64,000 nucleotides of DNA. It comes from an uncultured Marinococcus sp. Its GTDB lineage: Bacteria > Bacillota > Bacilli > Bacillales > Marinococcaceae. The translations under genes were made by a program, and so were the position numbers. Where the stretch lies: positions 1-64,000 of the forward strand of contig NZ_CANLSU010000003.1 in the NCBI RefSeq assembly GCF_947493875.1. The letters run 5' to 3'. Each line of letters starts with the position of its first letter. The first letter of the stretch is position 1. The notes below the pieces were generated by a model. The model did not search any database. It was not told the DNA's origin and saw nothing but the letters and a program-made list of their open reading frames with translations. Shown piece by piece: positions 43,900-52,892 of this stretch.

Positions 43900-46071
43900 C
43901 TATTTATCCTGATTTTTGCGGTGGCTCAGTTTTTCCCCTTCCACGTCGATATCCGGAAGCAGGCGGTCGAGCCAGCGGGGCATGTACCAGGCGGCTCTGC
44001 CCATCAGCTTCATAACTGCCGGCACAATCGTCAGACGCACAACAAATGCATCGAATAATACCCCGAAGGTTAAGGAGAGGCCGATGGATTTGACCATGGC
44101 GTCCGGAGTTGCGATAAAGCCGATGAACACAGCCATCATAATGAGCCCGGCGGCGACAACGACTTTGCCGTTATCACGCATGCCGGCGAGAATGGCTTCC
44201 TGGGGATCACCGGTCTGGGTGTATACTTCGCGCATGCGGCTGACCAGAAATACCTCATAGTCCATGGCGAGACCGAATAAAATGCCGATGGAAATGATAG
44301 GAAGAAATGCCAGAACGGCGCTTTCCCCGGGAAAGCCGAATAAATCAAGCAGATGGCCGTCCTGAATAACAAAAACCACAAAGCCGAGCGTGGCTGCAAG
44401 CGACAGTAAAAAGCCCAGCACAGCCTTTAACGGCAGCAGAACCGAACGGAAGACCAGCACAAGTAATACATAAGCAAATCCGACAACAAACAGGGCAAAA
44501 ATCGGCAGGGCATCCTGCAGCTTATCTGAAATGTCAATGTTAACCGCGGTCGTTCCTGTTACAAACAGCTCTGTATTCTCATAGGAAAAGGATCGGATGT
44601 CCTCCACCAGGTTTTTCGTCTGCGGGTCATTCGGCCCGGAGGTCGGGGTGACGCTGACAATATATGTGTCTCCCGCTTCATTTGGAATCGGCTGGGCCAC
44701 CTGATCGACCGCATCGAGCTCCTCGAGGTCGGTGCTCATTTCCTGCAGCGTCTGCTGGACAGTCTGCTGATTCATTGAGTCATCCACCTGGAGCGCTGTG
44801 GTTAACGTCGCATGAACTCCTTCCCCGTAGGCTTCCGTTTGAAGATCGTAGGCCTTGTGCTCCGTAGTGTCTTCCTGCTTTGCCGTGCCGTCGGTCGGCA
44901 GGCCCAGATTCACATGCGTGAAGGGAAGGGCAATGGTAACAAGAAGGGCCGTGCTTATAATTGTCACGAGCCACGGGCGTTTGGTGACAAAGCCGCCCCA
45001 TTTGTTTTGGGGCCGGTCGCCTTTGGAGGTCCGGGTAAACGCGTTTAAAAACCGGTTGCTTTTAAACGGTGTAATGCGGTGTCCCAGAGCTCCAAGAAGC
45101 GCCGGCAGGACAATAATCGCAACGAACACAGCCATCAGGATGCTGATGGAGGCGCCGATGCCCATCATGGTCAGAAACGGAATGCCGGTAATGGAGAGGC
45201 CGAGCAGCCCGATCATCACTGTGATCCCGGCGAACACGACGGCTGAGCCGGCGGTCCCGTTTGCAATGGCCGCGGCTTCCCGCACGGAGTGTCCTTCCGC
45301 CAGCTGTTTACGAAAGCGTGTCATGATGAACAGGGAGTAATCGATTCCTACAGCAATGCCAAGCATGGCTGCCAGACTCAGCGATACGCCCTGAATATTT
45401 ACAAAATTTGATCCGATTACAATCAGTAATAGGCTGATGCCGAGGCCAAGCATCGCTGAAAAAATTGGCATGCCGGCTGCCAAAAACGAAGCAAACGTTA
45501 CCGCAAGCACAAGAAACGCAACAACAATGCCGAGGATTTCCCCGGAGCCGATGCCGTGACCGGAAAACTCAATGTCGCCGGTCAGCTCAGTCTGGATCCC
45601 CTGGTCACGCGTTTGGTCGACAGAGTCCTCCAGGTTTTCGACGGAGGAGGCCGGCACCTCCTCGGCCGGTTCATCAAACGTTACCGTCGCATACCCAACG
45701 GTTTCGGAGTCGTTGAAATTCTGGAGCTGAGACGGGGGAGCGATTGTTTCCACATGCTCATCGCTGTCCTGAATGGTGGTCAGCAAATCGTTAATCGCCT
45801 GCTGGTTATCAGCATCGGTCAGGGCTTCGCCTTCCGGTGCCTGGAATACGATGTCAGCCTGAGCACCGGTAGCGGCCCCGGAAAAGGCATCTTCGAGCAC
45901 GTCATTGGCTTCTTCAGCCGGAGTGCCCGGAATGGTTAATGCATCGTCAAACGAAGGTCCCCATTTAACGGTACCGAGAGCCAGCACGAGCAGGATCAGA
46001 AAAGCCCCGCTGATCACTGATTTCTTGTGGCGCACGGCCCAATCTCCTAATTTGTATAAAAGCGTTGCGAT
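43900..46071 (-). CDS. MMPL/RND-type transporter (YdfJ-like) with probable AUC start
   Basis: An approximately 723-residue transporter with two sets of about six membrane helices, each preceded by a soluble domain; GIDYSLFIMTRFRKQL (first half) and AMDYEVFLVSRMREVY (second half) are the family signatures. Likely exports lipids or toxic hydrophobic compounds. The best-placed start is ATC 46071: GGAGG lies eight bases upstream and it falls just before LLYKLGDWAVRHKK, where relatives begin. The only upstream ATG (46164) has no ribosome binding site and adds an unrelated hydrophilic stretch. It is divergent from a TetR gene, with a palindromic operator between. Confidence 0.88.
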   Translation of the reverse strand: MATLLYKLGDWAVRHKKSVISGAFLILLVLALGTVKWGPSFDDALTIPGTPAEEANDVLEDAFSGAATGAQADIVFQAPEGEALTDADNQQAINDLLTTIQDSDEHVETIAPPSQLQNFNDSETVGYATVTFDEPAEEVPASSVENLEDSVDQTRDQGIQTELTGDIEFSGHGIGSGEILGIVVAFLVLAVTFASFLAAGMPIFSAMLGLGISLLLIVIGSNFVNIQGVSLSLAAMLGIAVGIDYSLFIMTRFRKQLAEGHSVREAAAIANGTAGSAVVFAGITVMIGLLGLSITGIPFLTMMGIGASISILMAVFVAIIVLPALLGALGHRITPFKSNRFLNAFTRTSKGDRPQNKWGGFVTKRPWLVTIISTALLVTIALPFTHVNLGLPTDGTAKQEDTTEHKAYDLQTEAYGEGVHATLTTALQVDDSMNQQTVQQTLQEMSTDLEELDAVDQVAQPIPNEAGDTYIVSVTPTSGPNDPQTKNLVEDIRSFSYENTELFVTGTTAVNIDISDKLQDALPIFALFVVGFAYVLLVLVFRSVLLPLKAVLGFLLSLAATLGFVVFVIQDGHLLDLFGFPGESAVLAFLPIISIGILFGLAMDYEVFLVSRMREVYTQTGDPQEAILAGMRDNGKVVVAAGLIMMAVFIGFIATPDAMVKSIGLSLTFGVLFDAFVVRLTIVPAVMKLMGRAAWYMPRWLDRLLPDIDVEGEKLSHRKNQDK

Positions 46072-46196
46072 AGTTATTCCCTCCAGTAAATGTGATTGGC
46101 GGCTATGTACAAACGATGAAAAAGCACGGGCATCCGCCGTTGAAATTGACAGGCTGACGGTCATTCACTAGCCTGAAAAAAAAAGAAAACATTTGT

Positions 46197-46214
46197 ACTA
46201 ACAAATGTTAGTAT
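46197..46214. promoter_or_regulatory. TetR-type operator between MMPL and tetR genes
   Basis: TACTAACA and TGTTAGTA form an inverted repeat around AA, placed in the divergent promoter region. Likely bound by the adjacent TetR-family repressor. Confidence 0.75.
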
Positions 46215-46290
46215 AAAGACGGGAATGTTCATAATGCAATTTATTTTGACGGGTTAGAGGATAAAACAAACACTCAGGGAGGATGTGTTC

Positions 46291-46854
46291 GTGATGAGAA
46301 AAGCACGGCAGGACAGCATCAATTCAAAGCAGTACATTATGGAGGCAGTTACGCTCCTGATTGAAAAACAGGATATTGAAGATATTACCGTCACCGATAT
46401 CTGCAAAAAAGCAGGAGTGGCCCGGGTCACGTTTTACAAATACTATACATCGATTTATGACGTCATGAATGCCTCGGTGGAAAAGGAATTGAACTCCTTC
46501 ATCCGCCACCTGTCCGGCAAGGATCAGCGCGAGCATCTTACCCTTGAATTGTTTACGCAGCTGATGACCTATAAATTGAGCGAGCGCCGTCTTCCGCTGG
46601 AACGGCTGGTGAATTCGAATGCCCTTTCCATTCTGTTGGATTATTTTACGTACGCGGTGCAATCGTTATCTGCCTCCAACATGCTGTTTCATAACCAGCT
46701 GGACAGGGGGTCGGTGCTGTTTGCCGCCGGCGGCATGTTTAATATGGTGGTCGAATGGATCCGGGACGGATTTCAGGAGCCGGTAGAAACACTGGCTGAA
46801 CGGATGGCCCGGGTCATCCCGAAGGATATGCTCCGTGCCGATGAAGAGACGTAA
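46291..46854 (+). CDS. TetR-family repressor of the MMPL exporter
   Basis: About 187 residues with an N-terminal helix-turn-helix (ITVTDICKKAGVARVTFYKY, about 30-49) and a C-terminal TetR_C_7-like ligand domain. GTG 46291 has AGGGAGGA at ideal spacing; ATG 46294 right after it is an equal choice. Divergent from the MMPL gene with a palindrome between, so it probably represses both. Confidence 0.88.
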   Translation: MMRKARQDSINSKQYIMEAVTLLIEKQDIEDITVTDICKKAGVARVTFYKYYTSIYDVMNASVEKELNSFIRHLSGKDQREHLTLELFTQLMTYKLSERRLPLERLVNSNALSILLDYFTYAVQSLSASNMLFHNQLDRGSVLFAAGGMFNMVVEWIRDGFQEPVETLAERMARVIPKDMLRADEET

Positions 46855-47104
46855 ATAGCTTGTTTATCCAGTGGTCCAGTTAAAAAGATATTTATTCTTT
46901 ATAGGGATAAAACGACGAAGCCTTCCTGATTAAAAGCATTGAACTTCGTTATCGAAGGTACAAAGCCGGAGGGAGTAGCAGCATCACTCGACTTTGATAC
47001 ACATGGAAAATCTTTGTCCTGGTTCATGCTGGAAATGGAAATTTTGGTTTAGATAGGAACAAAAGGTTAATTATAATTTTCATACGCTCTATTTCATTTA
47101 TTCA

Positions 47105-47146
47105 ATAAGCAGGAAATTATCCTTAAAATAATTTCCTGCTTATTTT
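47105..47146. terminator. bidirectional terminator before the second tetR gene
   Basis: AATAAGCAGGAAATTAT pairs with ATAATTTCCTGCTTATT around seven bases, with T-rich flanks on both strands. Confidence 0.8.
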
Positions 47147-47178
47147 CTCTGGCAAAGCATCAAGATTCGTGTTAAATT

Positions 47179-47194
47179 TACCTAACGTTAGGTA
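47179..47194. promoter_or_regulatory. TetR-type operator before the tetR-MFS pair
   Basis: TACCTAACGTTAGGTA is a perfect 16-bp palindrome, 30 bases before the tetR start. Confidence 0.8.
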
Positions 47195-47224
47195 GGGAAC
47201 GAATGCAGAAAAGGTGATAATTTG

Positions 47225-47818
47225 ATGGAAACGCGCGAGCGGATTATTCATACGAGTCTGGAGCTGTTCACCGAGCGGGGCTACGAAGGAACAACGCTTG
47301 CGGCAATTGCCGGGCAAATAGGCATTCAAAAGCCGTCGCTGTATGCTCATTTTGCAAATAAGGAAGCTTTATTCCTGGCTACGGTTAAAAAAGCGGTGCT
47401 TGAATATAACCAGATCGTGAGCAGTGAGTTAAAAGCACTTGGGGCAGAAAGTGCCGAGATTCAGTTGAAAACGTTATTATACCGGCTTGCTGAAGTATAT
47501 TACGACGAATACACGATCAGCCAGTTTTATTACCGGTTTTTATTTTTTCCACCGCCGGGCCTGGGTTCGCAAATGCAGGAGCTGGTGGAGTATCACGGCA
47601 GTGCTGCGGACCAGCACATCGAAGCTGTCGTTCAGCAGGGCAAGAATGATGGGAAGATAGAGCCATCGATTGCCAGTGATCTTATTACGGAAACCTATTT
47701 AACCCTGCTGAGCGGCATCGACTTTGACACTCGTTATTACGATTTTAATAAAGAACAAATCCGAACCCACGTCGACCGTATATGGCAGGTGTTCTGGCGT
47801 GGGATTCGGGCTTTTTGA
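47225..47818 (+). CDS. TetR-family repressor of the MFS exporter
   Basis: A 197-residue regulator with helix-turn-helix TTLAAIAGQIGIQKPSLYAH (about 23-42) and an AcrR-like C-terminal domain. ATG 47225 follows AAGGTGA by seven bases. It lies 46 bases before the MFS gene and downstream of a perfect palindrome, so it likely controls its own operon. Confidence 0.9.
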   Translation: METRERIIHTSLELFTERGYEGTTLAAIAGQIGIQKPSLYAHFANKEALFLATVKKAVLEYNQIVSSELKALGAESAEIQLKTLLYRLAEVYYDEYTISQFYYRFLFFPPPGLGSQMQELVEYHGSAADQHIEAVVQQGKNDGKIEPSIASDLITETYLTLLSGIDFDTRYYDFNKEQIRTHVDRIWQVFWRGIRAF

Positions 47819-47864
47819 CTATACATGAAAGACGGAAGCAGCACAGATTTACAGGAGGGCACTA

Positions 47865-49085
47865 ATGGCTGATTCATGGACTTCGTTACTAAAAAATAAA
47901 ACGTTTGTGCTCGTATGGCTGTCGGGCATGACGGTGATGCTCGGCTTTTCCTTTTTCTTTCTGTCCGTTTCCTGGTTTGTCGTCGATGAAATGCAGCAGC
48001 CGGCGATTCTCGGGGTCGTCATGATGACGATCGCCATTCCGCGTGTGGCGATGATGATTTACGGCGGGGTGCTTGCAGATAAAATTCAGAAGTCGCGTAT
48101 TATGTTTACGACAAATGCAATGCAGGTGGTCGTCATGATCGTCCTGGTGGTGCTCGTGCAGCAGGACGCCCTGCAGACGACATCGTTGATCATTCTGGCA
48201 TTTATCTTCGGGTTTCTGGATGCGTTCTTTTTCCCGGCTGCTTCGGCAATGATTCCGAGTATTGTTCCGGTGAACCAGCTGCAGCAGGCGAACTCCTGGT
48301 ACCAGGGGTCCACGGAGCTGATGTTTATCCTCGGGCCGGTGGGGGCTGGGCTATTATTAACCTTTGGCGGCTTTAGCTTTGCGTTTTCCGCAGCGGCTGG
48401 TTTGATCGCGCTCTCGACCGTTCTGATTTATCCGCCGCTGTTGAAGGACCCGGTGCCTGAAGCGAGAACTGGCCGTCATACCGCCTGGATGGATTTGAAG
48501 GAGGGCCTCGCCTATGTACGCGGTTCCGGCATCCACCGGTCCGGTACGTTGGTGATTATTACGATTAATTTATTGATGATCGGACCGCTGTTGATCAGCA
48601 TTCCGATGCTTATCAGTGCTCTCGGGGGAGCGCCCTGGCAGTTAAGCCTGTTAGAAGGAGGGTTTTCGACCGGCACCTTCCTGTTAAGCGTGCTGCTCGT
48701 TACCTGGTCACTGAAGCAGCGACGGGGCCGATGGGTGCTAAGCGCACTGGGAGCAGGCTTTATTCTCCTGTTTGTGTTCAGCCAGGTGGAGGCGCTGCCT
48801 GTGCTGGTCGCTGTAATTACGCTCATGGGCGGGGCAGGTATGCTTGTGTACCTGCCGACGATTACGATGATTCAGGAAAAAACCGACAACAACAAGCTCG
48901 GCCGGGTGATGAGCCTCGTGAACTTTGCAGCGAGCGGATTCGAGCCTATTGCCTTTGCGCTCATTTCGTTTCTCGTCGCGGCATCGATTCCGATTCAGAC
49001 GGTGCTCATGTACACGTCCATCACCGGACTTGTGCTGGCTGGGCTGCTGCTGTGGCTGAGCCCCGAGTTCCGGCAGACCGATTAG
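47865..49085 (+). CDS. MFS exporter
   Basis: A 406-residue major facilitator with about twelve membrane segments and a motif A-like loop, YGGVLADKIQKSRIM (about 65-79). It resembles drug or macrolide-type efflux permeases of the MFS_3 group. CAGGAGGG precedes the ATG. Regulation by the upstream TetR is inferred from operon structure; the exported compound is unknown. Confidence 0.9.
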   Translation: MADSWTSLLKNKTFVLVWLSGMTVMLGFSFFFLSVSWFVVDEMQQPAILGVVMMTIAIPRVAMMIYGGVLADKIQKSRIMFTTNAMQVVVMIVLVVLVQQDALQTTSLIILAFIFGFLDAFFFPAASAMIPSIVPVNQLQQANSWYQGSTELMFILGPVGAGLLLTFGGFSFAFSAAAGLIALSTVLIYPPLLKDPVPEARTGRHTAWMDLKEGLAYVRGSGIHRSGTLVIITINLLMIGPLLISIPMLISALGGAPWQLSLLEGGFSTGTFLLSVLLVTWSLKQRRGRWVLSALGAGFILLFVFSQVEALPVLVAVITLMGGAGMLVYLPTITMIQEKTDNNKLGRVMSLVNFAASGFEPIAFALISFLVAASIPIQTVLMYTSITGLVLAGLLLWLSPEFRQTD

Positions 49086-49108
49086 AGCCGCCCTAAGAGT
49101 ACTGCCTA

Positions 49109-49133
49109 AGTCTTCCGCCCGGAAGGCTTTTTT
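49109..49133 (+). terminator. terminator after the MFS gene
   Basis: AGTCTTCC pairs with GGAAGGCT around CGCC-type loop bases and runs into T6. Confidence 0.85.
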
Positions 49134-49266
49134 CGTTCCGGCAGGACTGCTGTGCCCCCCTGCATCAGCAGAGCTCTCCCGGCATGACGGGAATGTCTTT
49201 AGGGGAAAACGGGAAAGGATCCTTAGACCATACATACATCACTACAATTTAGGGAGGGTGAAAGGC

Positions 49267-50334
49267 ATGAGGGTATTGTATGCGGGCATGGAAAATGAAC
49301 TGCTTGTACTCACCCACAGCGGTGAAGGGTGGCGGACGCAGGCAAAGCTTAAAGGCACCCAGCCCGTCCGGGTGGCGGTGGATCCTTCTGATGCTTCCAT
49401 TGTTTATTGTGCCACGTACGGGCATGGGCTTTGGAAAAGCGAGGATGCGGGAGAAAGCTGGCAGGCGACAGGGAAGCCGCAGCTGTATTTTGAACCGGCG
49501 GGGGACCATGGTATTCCTTCGCCGTACATCACGTTTGTCGGTACAAACCCGGTGAAGAAGGGGGAGGAGTCGCATGTTGTGTATGCCGGCACCGAGCCTT
49601 CGGCAATGTATTACTCAGAAGAGGGGGGCAGGCACTGGCAGGAGTGGACCGGAATCCAGCACATGACCTCCAGATCGGAATAGCAGTTTCCGCCTCGTCC
49701 CCACACGCATCACGTCCGCTGGATCACGCCGGGCTACGGGAATCCCGATCATATAGCGGTGTCCATTGAGTACGGGGCCGTGCTTTTGTCAGAGGATCAC
49801 GGAAGCACCTGGCGGGACCGGCCGGAGTACAGCCCGAGAGATGTGCATACCCTTCTGGCTCATCCGTCTGCTCCCGGCCGCCTGTACGCAGCCTGCGGGG
49901 ACGGCTTTATGAACGCTTCATTTTCTTACGCAGAAAGCGAAGACGACGGACGGCACTGGCATTATCAGAGCGAAGGACTGGAGAAGCATCCGTATCTTTA
50001 CAACATGGTGCTGAACGCCGCGGACGCGGACGACCGGTTCGTTTCCGCCGCCAGGGGGCCGCGCGAGGCCCATTCTTCTGATGCCGCGAGCTCCGCCATT
50101 TACCGAAAGCAGGGAGAGGCGCCTTTCAGGGAAATATCCCGGGGACTTCCGGCAGGCTCCTTTGCCCACGTCCTGGCCCAGGACCCGGAGGATACCGGCA
50201 TTTTTTACGCGCTCAATAACCACGGCATCTTTTTCCTCCGAACGGACGAAGAAATATGGCAGCCTCTCAATATAGCTTGGAAGGATGCATATAAGCAGCA
50301 GCACCCGTCGTGCTTTACTGCGGGCTCCCGGTAA
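49267..50334 (+). pseudogene. BNR/sialidase-like beta-propeller protein interrupted by in-frame TAG
   Basis: The frame encodes about 355 residues of a WD40/YVTN/BNR-like propeller protein with Asp-box-type repeats (SEDAGESWQATG, SEEGGRHWQEW, SEDHGSTWRDRP, SEDDGRHWHYQ). A single TAG at 49681-49683 (codon 139) interrupts it in frame, between MTSRSE and QFPPRPHTHHVRW. Both halves keep good codon use, so the change is recent or tolerated. ATG 49267 has GGGAGGGTG upstream. A lone nonsense mutation (e.g. TGG to TAG), sequencing error or read-through would fit. Function of the family is unknown. Confidence 0.85.
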
Positions 50335-50687
50335 GAGAATCAACAGGAAGCTAAGGCTCACTCCGGCATATTAGGGATTGAAGGTGCGGTATGTTTTACT
50401 TGGAAATCAGGCGGGTAAATATATTTTATAACGCAAAAACCAAAACAGCCTTCACTGTTTCAAAATTTAAATAAACGGCAGAAATGAATGGATATAAAAG
50501 CCAGTGCATGAGCCGGAAAAAGGACTTCGTTCCTTTTTCTGGCTTTTTTTATTGGGAAAGACCCCCCCATGCAGCCTGCGCCAAAAGGACGTGGGGCCAG
50601 GTATTAAGGAAAGAAGGCATTTATTGTCGCCTTTTCGGTATGATGCGTTAAAAAATGATGAAATCAAAGAAAGAGAGGAAGCATAAA
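50335..50687. other. intergenic region with one strong terminator
   Basis: No gene seen. The only clear element is a long hairpin at 50501-50551, which faces the plus strand and closes an untranslated stretch of over 150 bases; a small RNA ending here is conceivable. Confidence 0.5.
50501..50551 (+). terminator. strong terminator
   Basis: AAAGCCAG plus CGGAAAAAGGA on the left arm pair with TCCTTTTTCTGG and CTTT on the right, ending in T7. Confidence 0.85.
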
Positions 50688-50786
50688 ATGGAAATAGCAG
50701 CAGTAATTTTGTACGGCGTCTTTGCGGCGCTTCTATTGATTAATCCAGCACAGATTAACAAAACTAAAAGCCAGCAGCCGAAGTAA
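50688..50786 (+). CDS. 32-residue hydrophobic peptide
   Basis: ATG 50688 (AAGAGAGGAAG upstream) encodes a 32-residue peptide with one hydrophobic helix (IAAVILYGVFAALLLINP, residues 3-20) and a basic, polar tail. It is bracketed by terminators at 50501 and 50806, so it is a self-contained unit. No family recognised; single-span stress or regulatory peptides of this size are common in Bacillales. Confidence 0.6.
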   Translation: MEIAAVILYGVFAALLLINPAQINKTKSQQPK

Positions 50787-50805
50787 ATATTAAAATTCAC
50801 GGGGG

Positions 50806-50839
50806 ACCATCAGGGTGCACGCTGACCTGATGGTTTTTT
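50806..50839 (+). terminator. terminator after the 32-residue peptide gene
   Basis: ACCATCAGG pairs with CCTGATGGT, followed by T6. Confidence 0.85.
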
Positions 50840-50935
50840 AGTTTTCGGTCCGCGGGAAAGCTTGTTCAGCCGGACCGCCTGTATCGAAAATACAGATATG
50901 ATGGGCCGGGAGCACCGGCAAAAGCAGGCAGCAAC

Positions 50936-50961
50936 GTTTGAGGAATCCAGCTGCAGGAAAT
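50936..50961 (+). promoter_or_regulatory. possible sigma-B promoter before the GlsB/YeaQ gene
   Basis: GTTTGA and GGAAAT separated by 14 bases resemble sigma-B boxes (GTTTAA / GGGTAT); the -10 match is partial. Confidence 0.35.
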
Positions 50962-51012
50962 AGTCGGAAAAGAACATTAAAAATTATATCCATCCTCAAG
51001 GAGATGAATAGC

Positions 51013-51267
51013 ATGCTATCGTTTATTTGGAGTCTTATTATCGGCGGTTTGATTGGCTGGGCTGCAGGCGCACTTACGGGCCGCGACGTGCCATTTGGTA
51101 TTATTGGTAATATTATCGCCGGCTTTATCGGAGCGAGTCTAGGAACAGCGCTGCTCGGCAGCTGGGGACCAGCTATTGGCGGCTTCGCGATTATTCCTGC
51201 GCTTATTGGCGCGGTTATTCTCGTACTGATCGTAAGCTTTATTTTTCGATCCATCAAAAAGAAATAA
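51013..51267 (+). CDS. GlsB/YeaQ/YmgE-family membrane stress protein
   Basis: An 84-residue protein with three hydrophobic helices rich in Gly (IIGGLIGWAAGALTGRD; GIIGNIIAGFIGASLGTALL) and a basic tail, the transglycosylase-associated family. These are stress- or envelope-induced membrane proteins of unclear mechanism. ATG 51013 is chosen because AAGGAG lies about nine bases before it; ATG 51004 would be too close. Confidence 0.9.
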   Translation: MLSFIWSLIIGGLIGWAAGALTGRDVPFGIIGNIIAGFIGASLGTALLGSWGPAIGGFAIIPALIGAVILVLIVSFIFRSIKKK

Positions 51268-51290
51268 GGAAAAGAACTGCAAGATTGGAA

Positions 51291-51327
51291 AAGAGCTGTC
51301 TGTATGAAAGGCAGCTTCTTTTTTGTT
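51291..51327 (+). terminator. terminator after the GlsB/YeaQ gene
   Basis: AAGAGCTG pairs with CAGCTTCTT, followed by T-rich sequence. Confidence 0.75.
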
Positions 51328-51549
51328 GAAAATAAGTGTAAAGAGCCTGTGCTTTCTGCCTGGTAATCTGTAGCCATTCTTAAAGTGGAACGGAAATAGA
51401 TGTTTGAAGGGCACGGACTAACAGGAAGTATAATACAGGTGCGAAGGGTGTTGAATTTAAAGATGCATTGGTTCTTGGAAGGATGCAATGCCGCGAACAC
51501 TGCAGAAAGATAGCGTGGAAAAGAATTTCTATATTTAAGGAGGAACAAC

Positions 51550-51948
51550 ATGAAAATTGAATCTTTTACGGACAAGATCGCTGAGAAATACGGAGCAAAC
51601 GATGAAAAAACGATTGTTGATGAAGGGGCTGCCTTTATTGCCGAGTGGGTGAATACGATGCAAAGGGAGGTCCAGACGAAGACCCCGGTGGGCGTGCAAT
51701 TGTATGGAAGCAAGTACACGGAATCCATCATCGCGGTCGGGCATATTCGTATGGTATTTTGTAAGCATAATGACCCGGCGCATATTCAAGTATTGGTTTT
51801 CGGAGATGAACAAACCGAATCATCCGAACCCTATGATCAGCTGAAGGTTTCGGAAAATTCCCCTGCTCTTATGAGCACACGCTTTCAGCAGGAATTCAGC
51901 AAGGACGTATTTGAAAAATATCTGGATATTTTTCGGGAGGTAGTTTAA
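51550..51948 (+). CDS. hypothetical protein, 132 residues
   Basis: A soluble, acidic protein; ATG 51550 has an excellent site (AAGGAGG). No membrane segment, signal or known motif is seen. The middle (VGVQLYGSKYTESIIAVGHI) and the paired FQQEFSKDVFEKYLDIF helix suggest an alpha/beta fold. It stands alone between stress genes. Confidence 0.8.
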   Translation: MKIESFTDKIAEKYGANDEKTIVDEGAAFIAEWVNTMQREVQTKTPVGVQLYGSKYTESIIAVGHIRMVFCKHNDPAHIQVLVFGDEQTESSEPYDQLKVSENSPALMSTRFQQEFSKDVFEKYLDIFREVV

Positions 51949-52091
51949 GAAGAGACCGATTTCCGGTCTCTATCACGCAGGGGGTTGAAATAAAGATTTC
52001 AGCCATGCTGCGTGCATAGCATATATCGTTTTCGTCTCGATTGCCTTCACCTCAGGCATCCTTTCACAGCAAGCAGACAGCACAAGCACAG

Positions 52092-52114
52092 CCGGGCGAG
52101 AGCCCGGTTTTTTT
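52092..52114 (+). terminator. terminator between convergent genes
   Basis: CCGGGC, loop GAGA, GCCCGG and T7. It overlaps the stop of the acetyltransferase gene on the other strand. Confidence 0.85.
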
Positions 52115-52625
52115 ATGAAGTAGTGTTCGAGTATATATGAACCAGCTGTTCATTTATGCGTTTTTCTGCTTCGAACTGCATAGGGAGAGCTTTTGCCACC
52201 TGGATAGAAGGGATATTCTGCGGCTGAATGAGCGCGATCATTTTTTTAAGGTGCAGCTCTGTTTTACCTAGATGAAAAAAGGTGCGCGCGGCCTCCTTCG
52301 CATAGCCGAGTCCTTGAAATTCCGGCACGATCCAGTAGCCAATTTCATAGTAAAGACGGTGCTCGAGTATCTGCGGGATGATACCTGCATGGCCTAGGAG
52401 TGCTTTCGTCTGTGAATGCTCAATAACCTTCAAGCCGAGCTGTTCATTTTCCTGATAATAATGGAGGATCCACTGCAGAAAGGCTTCCGTTTCCTGCAGG
52501 GTTTTGGTCTTGCCGTTTCCGATATGCTTCATCACGGCGGGGGAAGCGAGCATCCGATGGAGAAAATCCGAATCCTGATAGGTGTAATCCCGGAAAGCAA
52601 GCCGGGGGTTGGACAAATAAAACAA
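52113..52625 (-). CDS. GNAT acetyltransferase, RimJ/RimL type
   Basis: A 170-residue N-acetyltransferase of the Acetyltransf_3 group. The acetyl-CoA loop is in PEFQGLGYAKEAAR (about 101-114), preceded by the YEIGYWI strand (about 93). It starts with TTG at 52625, with GGGAGGG at good spacing; LSNPRLAFRDY then gives the typical family N-terminus. Substrate unknown; ribosomal proteins or small amines are usual. Confidence 0.85.
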   Translation of the reverse strand: MFYLSNPRLAFRDYTYQDSDFLHRMLASPAVMKHIGNGKTKTLQETEAFLQWILHYYQENEQLGLKVIEHSQTKALLGHAGIIPQILEHRLYYEIGYWIVPEFQGLGYAKEAARTFFHLGKTELHLKKMIALIQPQNIPSIQVAKALPMQFEAEKRINEQLVHIYSNTTS

Positions 52626-52892
52626 ACAGCAACCCTCCCTTTGGTTTGTTTATTGATAAATCGCGTGGCTGCGGCTGAATGACAGCCATTCAATTATACA
52701 ATGCTGCCCCGGGACACAACAGGAGTATCGATGGATGATTGTAAAAGCATTCTTACCTCGCGTTTGGTCTTGGCTGGAAAAGGAAAAATTCAATGATACA
52801 AATACAAACAGCCAAAACCTGGCCCCTTTTACGTTTTACTATATTTTAATAAGGAATGATGCTGTATCGCTGTATCTATTGTTTATTCGGTC

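Larger units (their letters stand above)
46855..47224. other. intergenic region with a possible gene remnant and a terminator
   Basis: Bases 46931-47052 form an open frame of about 40 codons (ALNFVIEGTKPEG, later DTHGKSLSWFMLEMEILV, then TAG) that looks protein-like but lacks a start, a ribosome binding site and a recognised family; it may be a decayed gene. A terminator and a TetR-type palindrome follow. Confidence 0.4.

Noticed and set aside
46072-46164. ATG 46164 as the MMPL start
   Set aside because: No ribosome binding site and the added 31 residues do not resemble the family; ATC 46071 fits better.
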